From positions 1 to 10,555 of the forward strand of contig JBICIE010000170.1 of NCBI GenBank assembly GCA_043101635.1: a stretch of DNA of 10,555 nt, given 5' to 3'. Position 1 is the stretch's first letter, and every line of letters starts with the position of its first letter. Of this stretch, positions 1 through 6,839 are shown piece by piece. A model generated the notes under the pieces. It had not been told where the DNA came from and made no database searches. It worked only from the letters and a program-made list of their open reading frames with translations. A program made the translations under genes and the position numbers. The DNA is from CAYMJK01 sp043101635. GTDB taxonomy: Bacteria; Planctomycetota; Phycisphaerae; Phycisphaerales; UBA1924.

Positions 1-2495
1 GCCTCCAGGTACCAGTCGCAGAAGTCACGCCAGAACACGTCGTAGAGCGTCTGGGCATAGACACTGAACTGGTACTCGCGCACCGCCTGCTCGCACGCCC
101 CGGCGCTCTGGCGCAGGCGGGAGAGCATCCACCGATCCACCAGCCTGAGCGCCGCCGGATCGATCGGACCGGCGATCGGATCTTCCGCCTCGCGCAGGAT
201 GCCCAGCGCAAAGCGGGCGGCGTTCCAGATCTTGTTGCAGAAGTTCCGCCCCTCGTCGAACTTCGGGCTGGTATTGCGCCCGCTGGTCGGGTCGCGCTCC
301 ACCGGCATGCGAACATCCTGCGTCTGCGTCGTCATCTTGCACAGGGTGAAACGCATGGCGTCGGCGCCGTGACTGTTGATGATGTCCAGCGGATCGAGCC
401 CGTTGCCCAGCGTCTTGGACATCTTCCGGCCTTCGCCATCCTGGATCATCGCGTGGATGAACACGTCGCGAAACGGCGCCGGCCCGGGACGCTCGCCCTG
501 CTTGAGGAAGAACCGGTTGAACATCACCATGCGGCTGACCCACAGCGTGATGATCTCCCGGGCCGTGCAGAGCACATCCGTCGGGTTGAACGCCGCCAGC
601 AGATCGGGAAAGTCCTCGATGCCGGTATCGCTGGCCGCCTGCTCGGGATCTGGCCATCCCATCGTGCTCAGGGGCCACAGGGCGCTGCTGAACCACGTGT
701 CGAGCACGTCGTTGTCCTGCCGATATCCGCACGACTCGAGCTGCGCCACGATGCCGTGATCGGCGCCCTCTGGATCGCGCACGCAGACGAACGTCGGCGG
801 CAGCCCTGGATCGATCGGTGCGCCGGGCTTCGGCGCCTCCTCGCCGGCGTACTGCGCCGCGATCCGGCCCGCCGCCGCCAGTTCCGCGAGCCTGGCCACC
901 AGCGCCTCGGACTCGTCGCCAGCAAGCAGATCCATCGGCGCCTGGTCCGTCGCCGTCCACACCGGGATCCGGTGCCCCCACCAGAGCTGCCGGCTGATGC
1001 ACCAGTCCCGCAGATTGTCGTGCCACGCCTCGTAGGTCTTGGCGTACCGCGCCGGACGGAACGCCAGCTCTCCGTCGCCGGCCTTGGGGTCCGGGCGCGA
1101 CGATGGCCACGCCTCGAGCGACTCGCTGCTGCGCTGCTCCGCACGCAGGGCCCGCTGTGCCTCGCCCCGGAGCCGGTCATCGGTGACCCTGACATACCAC
1201 TGATCGGTAAAATACGGCTCGATCGGGGCGTGACTGCGATAGCTGTGCCCCACGGTGTGGTGGTGGGGCCGGACACTCTCCAGCAGTCCCCGCGCCTCGA
1301 ACTCACGTACCACGAGCGCGCGCGCCTCCTCCCGACTCTTGCCGAGGAAGACGTGGGCCCCGCTGGTCTCGTCCAGGTCGTCCCAGCCGTGCTTGTCGCT
1401 GATCGAGCCGTCGGGCGCCATGACGTTGATGATCGGCAGCCCGTGGCGCAGGCCGATATCGTAATCGTTGGGATCGTGCGCCGGCGTGACCTTCAGGAAG
1501 CCGGTCGCCAGGCGCGCCTTCGGGTCGGCGGACTCTGGATCCGCCATCACCACGTAGTCGTCCGCAATGATCGGAATCGCCCGCCCGACCAGCGGCAGTT
1601 CCACACAGAAGTCCGACAGGGCGCGCACCCGCGGATCGCGCGGGTTCACCGCCACCGCGGTGTCGCCCAGATACGTCTCCGGGCGCGTCGTCGCCACCGT
1701 GATCCAGGCCTGCTGCTCCTCCGGATGGGCCTCGGCGCCCGGGTAGCCCCGGGCCGCAAGCTCCGACCAGGTCACCGGGGTCGGCTCGTCATCGTGATCC
1801 CAGGGATGGGCAAGCGGGTAGCGCAGGTAGTAGAAGTGGCCATCCACTTCCACCATTTCGACCTCGTCGTCCGCCAGGGCGGTTTGCGTCACCGTGTCCC
1901 AGTTCACCAGCCGTTTGCCCCGGTAGATCAGCCCGTCCGCAAAGAGACGGAAGAAGGCCTCCCGCACGGCCCGCACGCACACGGGGTCCATGGTGAAGCG
2001 CTGCCGGCGGTAGTCGCACGAGCAGCCCATGGCGCGAAGCTGATCGGTGATGGCCTGCTCGAACTCGTCCTTCCACGCCTGCACCCGGGCCACGAACTGC
2101 TCGCGCGTGTAGTCGGTGCGCCGCTTGCCCTCGGTCTCCAGCAGTCGCTTCTCGACCACTGTCTGCGTCGCGATCCCGGCGTGATCGGTCCCGGGCATCC
2201 ACAGCGTCTCATATCCCATCATCCGGTGAGCCCGCACCAGCACGTCCTGTAACGTGTTGTTCAGCGCGTGGCCAAGGTGCAGCTTCGCCGTCACGTTCGG
2301 CGGCGGAATCACGATCCCGTACGCCCGGGCGGAACCTTCCCGGACGCGACGCGGATCGGCGCCCATGGCCCCGGACGACTCCCACCGGCGCCAGACCCGC
2401 GCTTCGGTTTCTGCCGGGGAGTACTGTGTAGGAGGATCGCGGGGTTCGGACCGCTCGGATCGGTCTTTGCGGACTTGAGAAGCTGGGGTAGCCAT
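1..2495 (-). CDS. valS: Valyl-tRNA synthetase, C-terminus cut by window edge
   Basis: This cytoplasmic class Ia aminoacyl-tRNA synthetase charges tRNA-Val with valine and edits mischarged threonine. About 831 codons are visible from the ATG at 2495, and the frame is open to the left edge. Seen in order: a polar N-terminal extension (about residues 1-24), the first half of the catalytic fold with PPPNVTAKLHLGHA (HIGH-type signature HLGH, 73-76), PGTDHAGIATQ (101-111), and the CP1 editing domain with TTRPETYLGDTA (269-280) and TPAHDPNDYDIG (337-348). Next come RDWCISRQLWWGHRIPVW (496-513), DVLDTWFSSALWP (596-608) and KMSKT (691-695). The anticodon-binding domain begins near residue 785 and is cut after WYLE. 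The rest of that domain and the usual C-terminal coiled coil lie outside. Compared with E. coli-type ValS, there are insertions around 446-475 and 515-590, and the G of NVTG is A70. The ATG start is the first Met in the frame and has no Shine-Dalgarno motif. It is divergent from the TPR gene. Confidence 0.97.
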   Translation of the reverse strand, partial: MATPASQVRKDRSERSEPRDPPTQYSPAETEARVWRRWESSGAMGADPRRVREGSARAYGIVIPPPNVTAKLHLGHALNNTLQDVLVRAHRMMGYETLWMPGTDHAGIATQTVVEKRLLETEGKRRTDYTREQFVARVQAWKDEFEQAITDQLRAMGCSCDYRRQRFTMDPVCVRAVREAFFRLFADGLIYRGKRLVNWDTVTQTALADDEVEMVEVDGHFYYLRYPLAHPWDHDDEPTPVTWSELAARGYPGAEAHPEEQQAWITVATTRPETYLGDTAVAVNPRDPRVRALSDFCVELPLVGRAIPIIADDYVVMADPESADPKARLATGFLKVTPAHDPNDYDIGLRHGLPIINVMAPDGSISDKHGWDDLDETSGAHVFLGKSREEARALVVREFEARGLLESVRPHHHTVGHSYRSHAPIEPYFTDQWYVRVTDDRLRGEAQRALRAEQRSSESLEAWPSSRPDPKAGDGELAFRPARYAKTYEAWHDNLRDWCISRQLWWGHRIPVWTATDQAPMDLLAGDESEALVARLAELAAAGRIAAQYAGEEAPKPGAPIDPGLPPTFVCVRDPEGADHGIVAQLESCGYRQDNDVLDTWFSSALWPLSTMGWPDPEQAASDTGIEDFPDLLAAFNPTDVLCTAREIITLWVSRMVMFNRFFLKQGERPGPAPFRDVFIHAMIQDGEGRKMSKTLGNGLDPLDIINSHGADAMRFTLCKMTTQTQDVRMPVERDPTSGRNTSPKFDEGRNFCNKIWNAARFALGILREAEDPIAGPIDPAALRLVDRWMLSRLRQSAGACEQAVREYQFSVYAQTLYDVFWRDFCDWYLE

Positions 2496-2523
2496 TGAGA
2501 TCGAGTGTAGTCGGGCCGATACG
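2495..2523 (+). promoter_or_regulatory. Candidate promoter of the TPR gene
   Basis: TTGAGA (2495-2500, 5/6 to TTGACA) lies 17 bp upstream of GATACG (2518-2523, 3/6 to TATAAT). The ATG of the TPR gene starts at 2533, 9 bp past the -10, so the transcript would have almost no leader. The -35 overlaps the first base of the valS start codon, and this promoter occupies the same 37 bp as the valS promoter candidate. GATACG also occurs at 6826-6831 just before hutH, and the related GATAGG at 8403-8408 before hutU. Confidence 0.38.
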
Positions 2524-2533
2524 AAACTGACTA
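2504..2533 (-). promoter_or_regulatory. Candidate valS promoter
   Basis: On the minus strand, TAGTCA (2533-2528, 4/6 to TTGACA) is followed after 18 bp by TACACT (2509-2504, 4/6 to TATAAT). The -10 ends 8 bp before the valS ATG at 2495. Transcription would therefore begin at or within a few bases of the start codon, giving a leaderless or near-leaderless mRNA, which agrees with the lack of a Shine-Dalgarno motif. The -35 overlaps the start codon of the divergent TPR gene. The match was made by eye and the sigma-factor preference of this organism is unknown. Confidence 0.35.
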
Positions 2534-3636
2534 TGGCACGAAGGCTCAAGCCAACGACCGTCCAGTCGGCCCAGGCCGCCGGCGCCCGGCCGCTCCAGCA
2601 GCCGCAGTGGCGGGCGCATGCTGCGCGACGGTGGGGGGGACGCCTGCTTACCGGCGCCATCGTCCTGGGTCTGGTCGGAGGCCTGGCGGCTCTGTGGCGG
2701 GCCGGCTTGTTGAACGACCCGGTCCAGCCCGAGAGCAGCGCCAGCCGCGCCGGCCCGCGCCATGCGGCGCAGGATGTCGAACAGCGCCTCGCCGCGGCAC
2801 GGACGCTCATCCTCCAGGGCGAGCCCGACCGGGCCCTGGCCGCCATCGGGGCCGCCGTGATCGAGTATCCCGACGACCAGGATCTGCGCGTCGCCTACGC
2901 CGAGACATTCCTCCAGCTCGAGCGCCTCCCCGAGGCCTATGAGCAGTTCGTCGCGGCGCTCTCCATCGGGCCACGCGAGCCGGCCATCGAGTTCGCCGCC
3001 GGTACCCTGGCCAGCCGCATCGGCCGCCCGCAGCTCGCCATCGAGCACTTCTCCGTGGCGCAGGCCGCCGACCCGACCAACGCCGACTATCCGCTCTACC
3101 TCGGTCAGGCCCACCTTTCCATCGGTGAACTCGTCCCGGCGAAGGCCTGCCTCGTCCGCGCCGCCCTGCTCCGCGACGATGACCCGCGCCCCTGGGGCAT
3201 GCTCGCCGAGATCGCTCTCCAGGAGAATGTCACCGACATCGCGCTGCAGCACATCACCAGGGCGAGGGCTCTGCAGCCCTCCGAGCCGGCCTGGAAGATG
3301 ATCGAGGCCCGCGCGATGAAGCGCAAGGGTGAGCCCGAGCAGGCCCTCAGGCTGCTGCGCTCCATGAACGAGCAGCAGCAGTTGACCGGGCCGGTGGTAC
3401 GCCTGATGGCCGAGTGCCACGGCATGCTGCGCGAGTCGGATGTCGCCGCGGCCCTGCTCTGCGAGGCCGCCGATACGCATCCCGACGATCCCTCACTCGC
3501 CCTGGACGCCGCCCTCTGGCTGGAGCGCACCGGTGACCGCGACCGCGCCCTCGCCTATGCCGAGCGCGCCGTCTCGGGCGGGGCCGAAGGCGCAGAGAAA
3601 GTCCTCACCCGCATCGCCGGCGTCGGCGACCGCTGA
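2533..3636 (+). CDS. Membrane-anchored TPR-repeat protein
   Basis: This is a 367-residue protein of unknown specific function. Residues 1-37 are basic and polar, and residues 38-60 form one hydrophobic segment (LLTGAIVLGLVGGLAALW). There is no obvious signal-peptidase site, so a single-pass anchor with the C-terminal part outside the cytoplasm is likely. After a short linker, residues from about 82 to 352 form about eight TPR-like helix pairs of roughly 34 residues. They show recurring A/G at small-residue positions and linkers such as YPDDQD, DPTNAD, QPSEPA and HPDDPS. There is no catalytic motif, so it is probably a protein-protein interaction scaffold, and no partner can be named. The start is the ATG at 2533, which lacks a Shine-Dalgarno motif; the only upstream space is the 37-bp gap to valS. 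Its stop is 15 bp from the stop of the convergent lptD-like gene. Confidence 0.88.
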   Translation: MARRLKPTTVQSAQAAGARPLQQPQWRAHAARRWGGRLLTGAIVLGLVGGLAALWRAGLLNDPVQPESSASRAGPRHAAQDVEQRLAAARTLILQGEPDRALAAIGAAVIEYPDDQDLRVAYAETFLQLERLPEAYEQFVAALSIGPREPAIEFAAGTLASRIGRPQLAIEHFSVAQAADPTNADYPLYLGQAHLSIGELVPAKACLVRAALLRDDDPRPWGMLAEIALQENVTDIALQHITRARALQPSEPAWKMIEARAMKRKGEPEQALRLLRSMNEQQQLTGPVVRLMAECHGMLRESDVAAALLCEAADTHPDDPSLALDAALWLERTGDRDRALAYAERAVSGGAEGAEKVLTRIAGVGDR

Positions 3637-3651
3637 GCCCGGCTGGCGCAG

Positions 3652-6600
3652 TCAGCGTTGCGACCCGCCCTGGCCCTGGTTGTTGCCAAGCCCGATCAGG
3701 GCGTCGTTGGCCTGTCCGAATCCCGCCGGCTCGAACGAGAGTCCGAGGCTCGTCTCGTCGGTGATGTCGTTGTAGCGCAGGCTCGCGCTCAGGATGAAGT
3801 TCGGGAAGCGCCGGCTCAGTTCGCCCCCGATGAGCTGAAACGCGTTCTCATCGGTGTCGTACACGGCCCGCGCCCCGAACCCGTAGCGATCGCTCAGCTT
3901 GTAGTCGGCGCTCAGTCCGAGCTGCGTCGAGTCCTGCGAATTCACGTACCGGATCTCCGCGGCGGTGCTGAAGACCGGATCGTGCTGCACCGTCGTGCCC
4001 ACGGCCGTCTCGGCCTGCTGGCTCAGATCGAAGTCGAAGATCGACTCGCCGGTGACGGCGACCGCTTCCGACGCCTGCCAGGCCGCCCGCACCGTGCCGA
4101 AGTCGCCGAACTGAGACTCCTCCGGCCTGCTCTCGACCCATCGGCCGATCGGGCTCTCCTGCCGCGCGCTGCGGCTGGAGAGAACGAGTTCGCCATCCAG
4201 CGTCAGCCAGTCAACCGTCCGCCGCCGGCCCGGCCCGCCGCGCTGCGTCTGGAACGTCTGGTCCAGCCCGAAGCGCACCGCAGCGCCATCCGCCAGCGAC
4301 TCGACCTGCTCGTCGTACACCGGCAGATCGCTCTGATCGACGGTCGCCCCGGCGGTCCACACCGTCACGCTCGGTTCGACGATGTGGCGCATCCGGTGCA
4401 GGTCGAAGACGCGGGAGTCGACGTTGTTGTCGACCCGGTGCGCCTCCGTCGCCAGGCGCATGCCGAGGGCGCCGAACGCGCGCGTCGACTCGGTCTCCTC
4501 CGGACTGAACTGCTCGAACTCGTCGTCGTACGCCGTCAGGCGGCCCACGGCAAACGGTGTGATCCGCAGGGGTCCGGACGCCAGTTGCGATGTCAGCTCC
4601 GTCCGGGCGTCGAACCGGTTCACGGTGTCCTGGGTGTACCCGTCGCTGGCCAGGCGATCCGCAATCGACTCATCCGGATCCACGCCGAAGGCCCGCTGTG
4701 ACTGGGTCGGTGTCACGAAGCCGAAGTCCTCGACATTCGGCTCGTTGAACTGCAGCGCCATCCGGCTGTACCGCAGATCGGTGAACAGGCCCAGCAGCCC
4801 CGGCGAGACATCGCCCAGCAGGTCGTCACCGACCCTCACGTACCGCGCCTCGGGCAGCTTCTGCGCTGTGTACCCCTGGCTTGTCAGCAGGTACTGATTC
4901 GGGGTGAAGTCGTTCAACCATCCCCGGGCCTGCAACACCAGCAGCGAACTTGCGTCCTGCCGGTCGATCGCCACGCCGGTGGCGTATTCGCGCCGCTGTC
5001 GCGCCTGGATCGGCTCGAAGGCCTGCACGACGTTCTCGTCCGACAGCCAGGCCGCCTCGGCCCGCAGCGTCCACTGCCGGGCCAGCCGGGCGATGTGCTC
5101 GATCGTCAGGATCCCGCGTGTCTCCTCATCCACGTCGCGCCGAGCGCCCGTCACCAGCACATCCTCGCCGAAGTCCGACAGCACGCTGTAGGCGTGCAGT
5201 TCTCCCTTGCCCTCGCGCCGGTTCCACGACGCGTCCAGCCCCAGCGCCAGTCCGCGCCCGAAGTAGTAATCCACCACCAGCAGCGTCCGCACGCCCGGCG
5301 GCGACGCAACACCCAGCAGCCCCAGAAGGTCCCAGCCCGTCTTGATCGCCAGCCCGTTCGCCGACGACGATTCCACCCGCAGCGCCCGCAGCGGGATCGC
5401 GCGCGGGTCACCGGCATAGATCGGGAACCACCCGAACGGAATCCCATCGGCCTTCGGCATGATGTTGCGCGCATCCACCAGCGTCCGCTGGCCGCCCTCG
5501 GGTCGCGGCGCGTTGGTAATCGTCACCGAGGTTGCGCCGATGGACAGGTGGGGGCGCGCAAAGCCGGTGTTCGAGAGCGTCGCTCCCTCGGCCCGGAACT
5601 GGTTCGCCGACTCCTGCCGGATGGCGTCGGCCCGCACCCACAGCGGCAGTTGCAGCTCGTCGTCGTAGGTCCAGAACACGCTCTCGAGGATCATGGCCCG
5701 GTCCGCGGCAACGTTGTAGAAGATGCGCGGCGCCCGCATCGTGTAGCGTTCGCCATCCGGCCCGCCGCGCTGCGAATCGACCAGCACATCCCCTTCCAGA
5801 TAGATGCCCCGCACGCCCTCGATGCCCACCTGGCGCAGCGACTCGGACGGCGCCCGCGCCGCCAGGAAGACCACCATCCGCTCCGCCCGCATCTGGATCG
5901 TCAGGTCCCTCGCGTGATCCCAGTACAGAGCGCTGACGCCGCCGGTCAGCGTCGCCACCTGCTCGCCCGCCCGCATCTGCGCTTCGATGTGCCCGGCGCT
6001 GAACGAGATCACGCCCTCGGCTGAGAAGATCGGCGCCGGGCGGTCCAGATCGCTGGGCGCGGCCTCCCGCAAGGCCTCGGCGATCAGCCACGCCAGCTCC
6101 CGGTCGCCGGCCTCCCCGCCCGGCGGCTGCCGGGCCCCAAGGACCGACCCCAGCAGCTGCGCCAGGGCACGCTCGCCCTCATACACCAGGGCGTCATCGG
6201 GCTCTTCCAGCCGGCGGCTCACCGCCTCCAGGGCCACGGACTCGGCTCGGACGACCCCGTGAACGGGCAGCCGGTCGGCAGTGATCGTCGTGATCGCCGC
6301 GGCGTTGGCCTCCCCGACATCGGCGGCGTAGACGAACACCTGGGTGGCCCCGTCGGCCCGCCGCTGCAGCCAGACCGCCGCCCGGCGGCAGACGATGGTC
6401 GCCGGCCCAAGCTCGATCCGGACATCCCCCTCCAGCAGGAGCCGCTGCGTGGGGGCCTGGCGGCCGCCGCCGGGCAGTGGGACATCCCCGGCGGTCCAGA
6501 CCCAGGCGATGTTGCACCGAAACGCCAGCGGGCCCTCAACGGGCGCCCCGGGCAGGTCAATCCCGGCAAAGTGCCGCCCGCTGAGGTCCGGCGCCCGGGG

Positions 6601-6672
6601 CGCCTGCCCGAGGCACGCCGCGGCCGCACTGAGCCCGATGATGACCGCGGCGATGATCTGGACGGGCAACAC
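3652..6672 (-). CDS. lptD: LptD/OstA-like outer-membrane LPS-assembly protein
   Basis: This 1006-residue protein resembles LptD, the outer-membrane beta-barrel that receives lipopolysaccharide from the Lpt bridge and inserts it into the outer leaflet. Residues 1-24 look like a signal peptide (hydrophobic IIAAVIIGLSAAAA). Residues from about 30 to 400 hold repeated OstA/LptA-type jellyroll strands with LEGDV signatures (80-84 and again in GIYLEGDVLVD). Then come GIPFGWFPIY (410-419) and a long alternating, aromatic-rich barrel region to about residue 985. Within the barrel, RHIVEPSVTVW (762-772) and DQSDLPVYD (779-787) match the LptD C-terminal hallmark. The protein ends in a Q/G/N-rich tail. 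Its length is above the roughly 780 residues of E. coli LptD. The chosen start is GTG at 6672; TTG at 6669 is possible and an in-frame TAG lies at 6684-6682. Only three cysteines occur (20, 53, 95), none in the barrel. Another OstA-domain outer-membrane protein is the main alternative. Confidence 0.75.
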   Translation of the reverse strand: MLPVQIIAAVIIGLSAAAACLGQAPRAPDLSGRHFAGIDLPGAPVEGPLAFRCNIAWVWTAGDVPLPGGGRQAPTQRLLLEGDVRIELGPATIVCRRAAVWLQRRADGATQVFVYAADVGEANAAAITTITADRLPVHGVVRAESVALEAVSRRLEEPDDALVYEGERALAQLLGSVLGARQPPGGEAGDRELAWLIAEALREAAPSDLDRPAPIFSAEGVISFSAGHIEAQMRAGEQVATLTGGVSALYWDHARDLTIQMRAERMVVFLAARAPSESLRQVGIEGVRGIYLEGDVLVDSQRGGPDGERYTMRAPRIFYNVAADRAMILESVFWTYDDELQLPLWVRADAIRQESANQFRAEGATLSNTGFARPHLSIGATSVTITNAPRPEGGQRTLVDARNIMPKADGIPFGWFPIYAGDPRAIPLRALRVESSSANGLAIKTGWDLLGLLGVASPPGVRTLLVVDYYFGRGLALGLDASWNRREGKGELHAYSVLSDFGEDVLVTGARRDVDEETRGILTIEHIARLARQWTLRAEAAWLSDENVVQAFEPIQARQRREYATGVAIDRQDASSLLVLQARGWLNDFTPNQYLLTSQGYTAQKLPEARYVRVGDDLLGDVSPGLLGLFTDLRYSRMALQFNEPNVEDFGFVTPTQSQRAFGVDPDESIADRLASDGYTQDTVNRFDARTELTSQLASGPLRITPFAVGRLTAYDDEFEQFSPEETESTRAFGALGMRLATEAHRVDNNVDSRVFDLHRMRHIVEPSVTVWTAGATVDQSDLPVYDEQVESLADGAAVRFGLDQTFQTQRGGPGRRRTVDWLTLDGELVLSSRSARQESPIGRWVESRPEESQFGDFGTVRAAWQASEAVAVTGESIFDFDLSQQAETAVGTTVQHDPVFSTAAEIRYVNSQDSTQLGLSADYKLSDRYGFGARAVYDTDENAFQLIGGELSRRFPNFILSASLRYNDITDETSLGLSFEPAGFGQANDALIGLGNNQGQGGSQR

Positions 6673-6678
6673 GCGGCC

Positions 6679-6684
6679 ATGCTA
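6679..6684 (-). promoter_or_regulatory. Possible -10 element close to the lptD-like start
   Basis: On the minus strand TAGCAT (4/6 to TATAAT) ends 6 bp before the GTG start at 6672, in the same relation to the start codon as at valS. I could not find a matching -35 at 15-18 bp. An alternative is initiation from the AT-rich island at 6751-6790, which would leave a leader of roughly 80 bases. Confidence 0.18.
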
Positions 6685-6825
6685 GCGTCCGCTGCGAGAA
6701 ACTGGGGAAGGCCGGATGTCGGATCTGCGGGCCGCTGCGGGGGGCACATCAAGATCGAATTCAACATAATCTATCTTATAGGACTTTGGATCCGTCGCCC
6801 GTTCGGCCAACCGATCCCGCGCCCT

Positions 6826-6831
6826 GATACG
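6826..6831 (+). promoter_or_regulatory. Possible -10 element next to hutH start
   Basis: GATACG lies 8 bp before the hutH ATG at 6840 and is identical to the -10 candidate of the TPR gene. The hexamer 18 bp upstream (TTCGGC, 6802-6807) is a poor -35. If used, it would give a leaderless hutH transcript. The AT-rich island at 6751-6790 is a competing promoter location. Confidence 0.2.
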
Positions 6832-6839
6832 CTCGCGCC

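Larger units (their letters stand above)
6673..6839. promoter_or_regulatory. Divergent intergenic region lptD-like/hutH with AT-rich island
   Basis: This 167-bp gap separates two divergent genes. Bases 6751-6790 are sharply AT-rich against the GC-rich surroundings. They contain CATAAT (6765-6770), TATCTT (6772-6777) and TATAGG (6777-6782) on the plus strand, and GATTAT-like hexamers on the minus strand. A short inverted repeat ATAA-N6-TTAT spans 6766-6779, and AAGAT (6751-6755) pairs with ATCTT (6773-6777). No well-spaced -35/-10 pair stands out. This is the most likely site for promoters or regulator binding for either gene, including a hut repressor or activator, but the operator assignment is inference. 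Confidence 0.4.

Noticed and set aside
369..2252. A 627-codon open frame on the plus strand opposite valS.
   Set aside because: It lies wholly antisense to a gene with all ValS motifs, is rich in Arg, His and Pro without recognisable domains, and such frames arise routinely opposite GC-rich genes.
6603..6672. A lipoprotein signal (AAAC at residues 17-20) in the LptD-like protein.
   Set aside because: The residues before Cys20 lack the usual Leu of a lipobox, and LptD proteins are not lipoproteins; a signal peptidase I site a few residues later is more likely.
6219..6767. A 182-codon minus-strand frame with an ATG at 6680 context overlapping the lptD-like N-terminus.
   Set aside because: It is an alternate frame of the lptD-like gene, Arg/Ser/Pro-rich, and lacks the signal peptide and OstA-type strands seen in the chosen frame.
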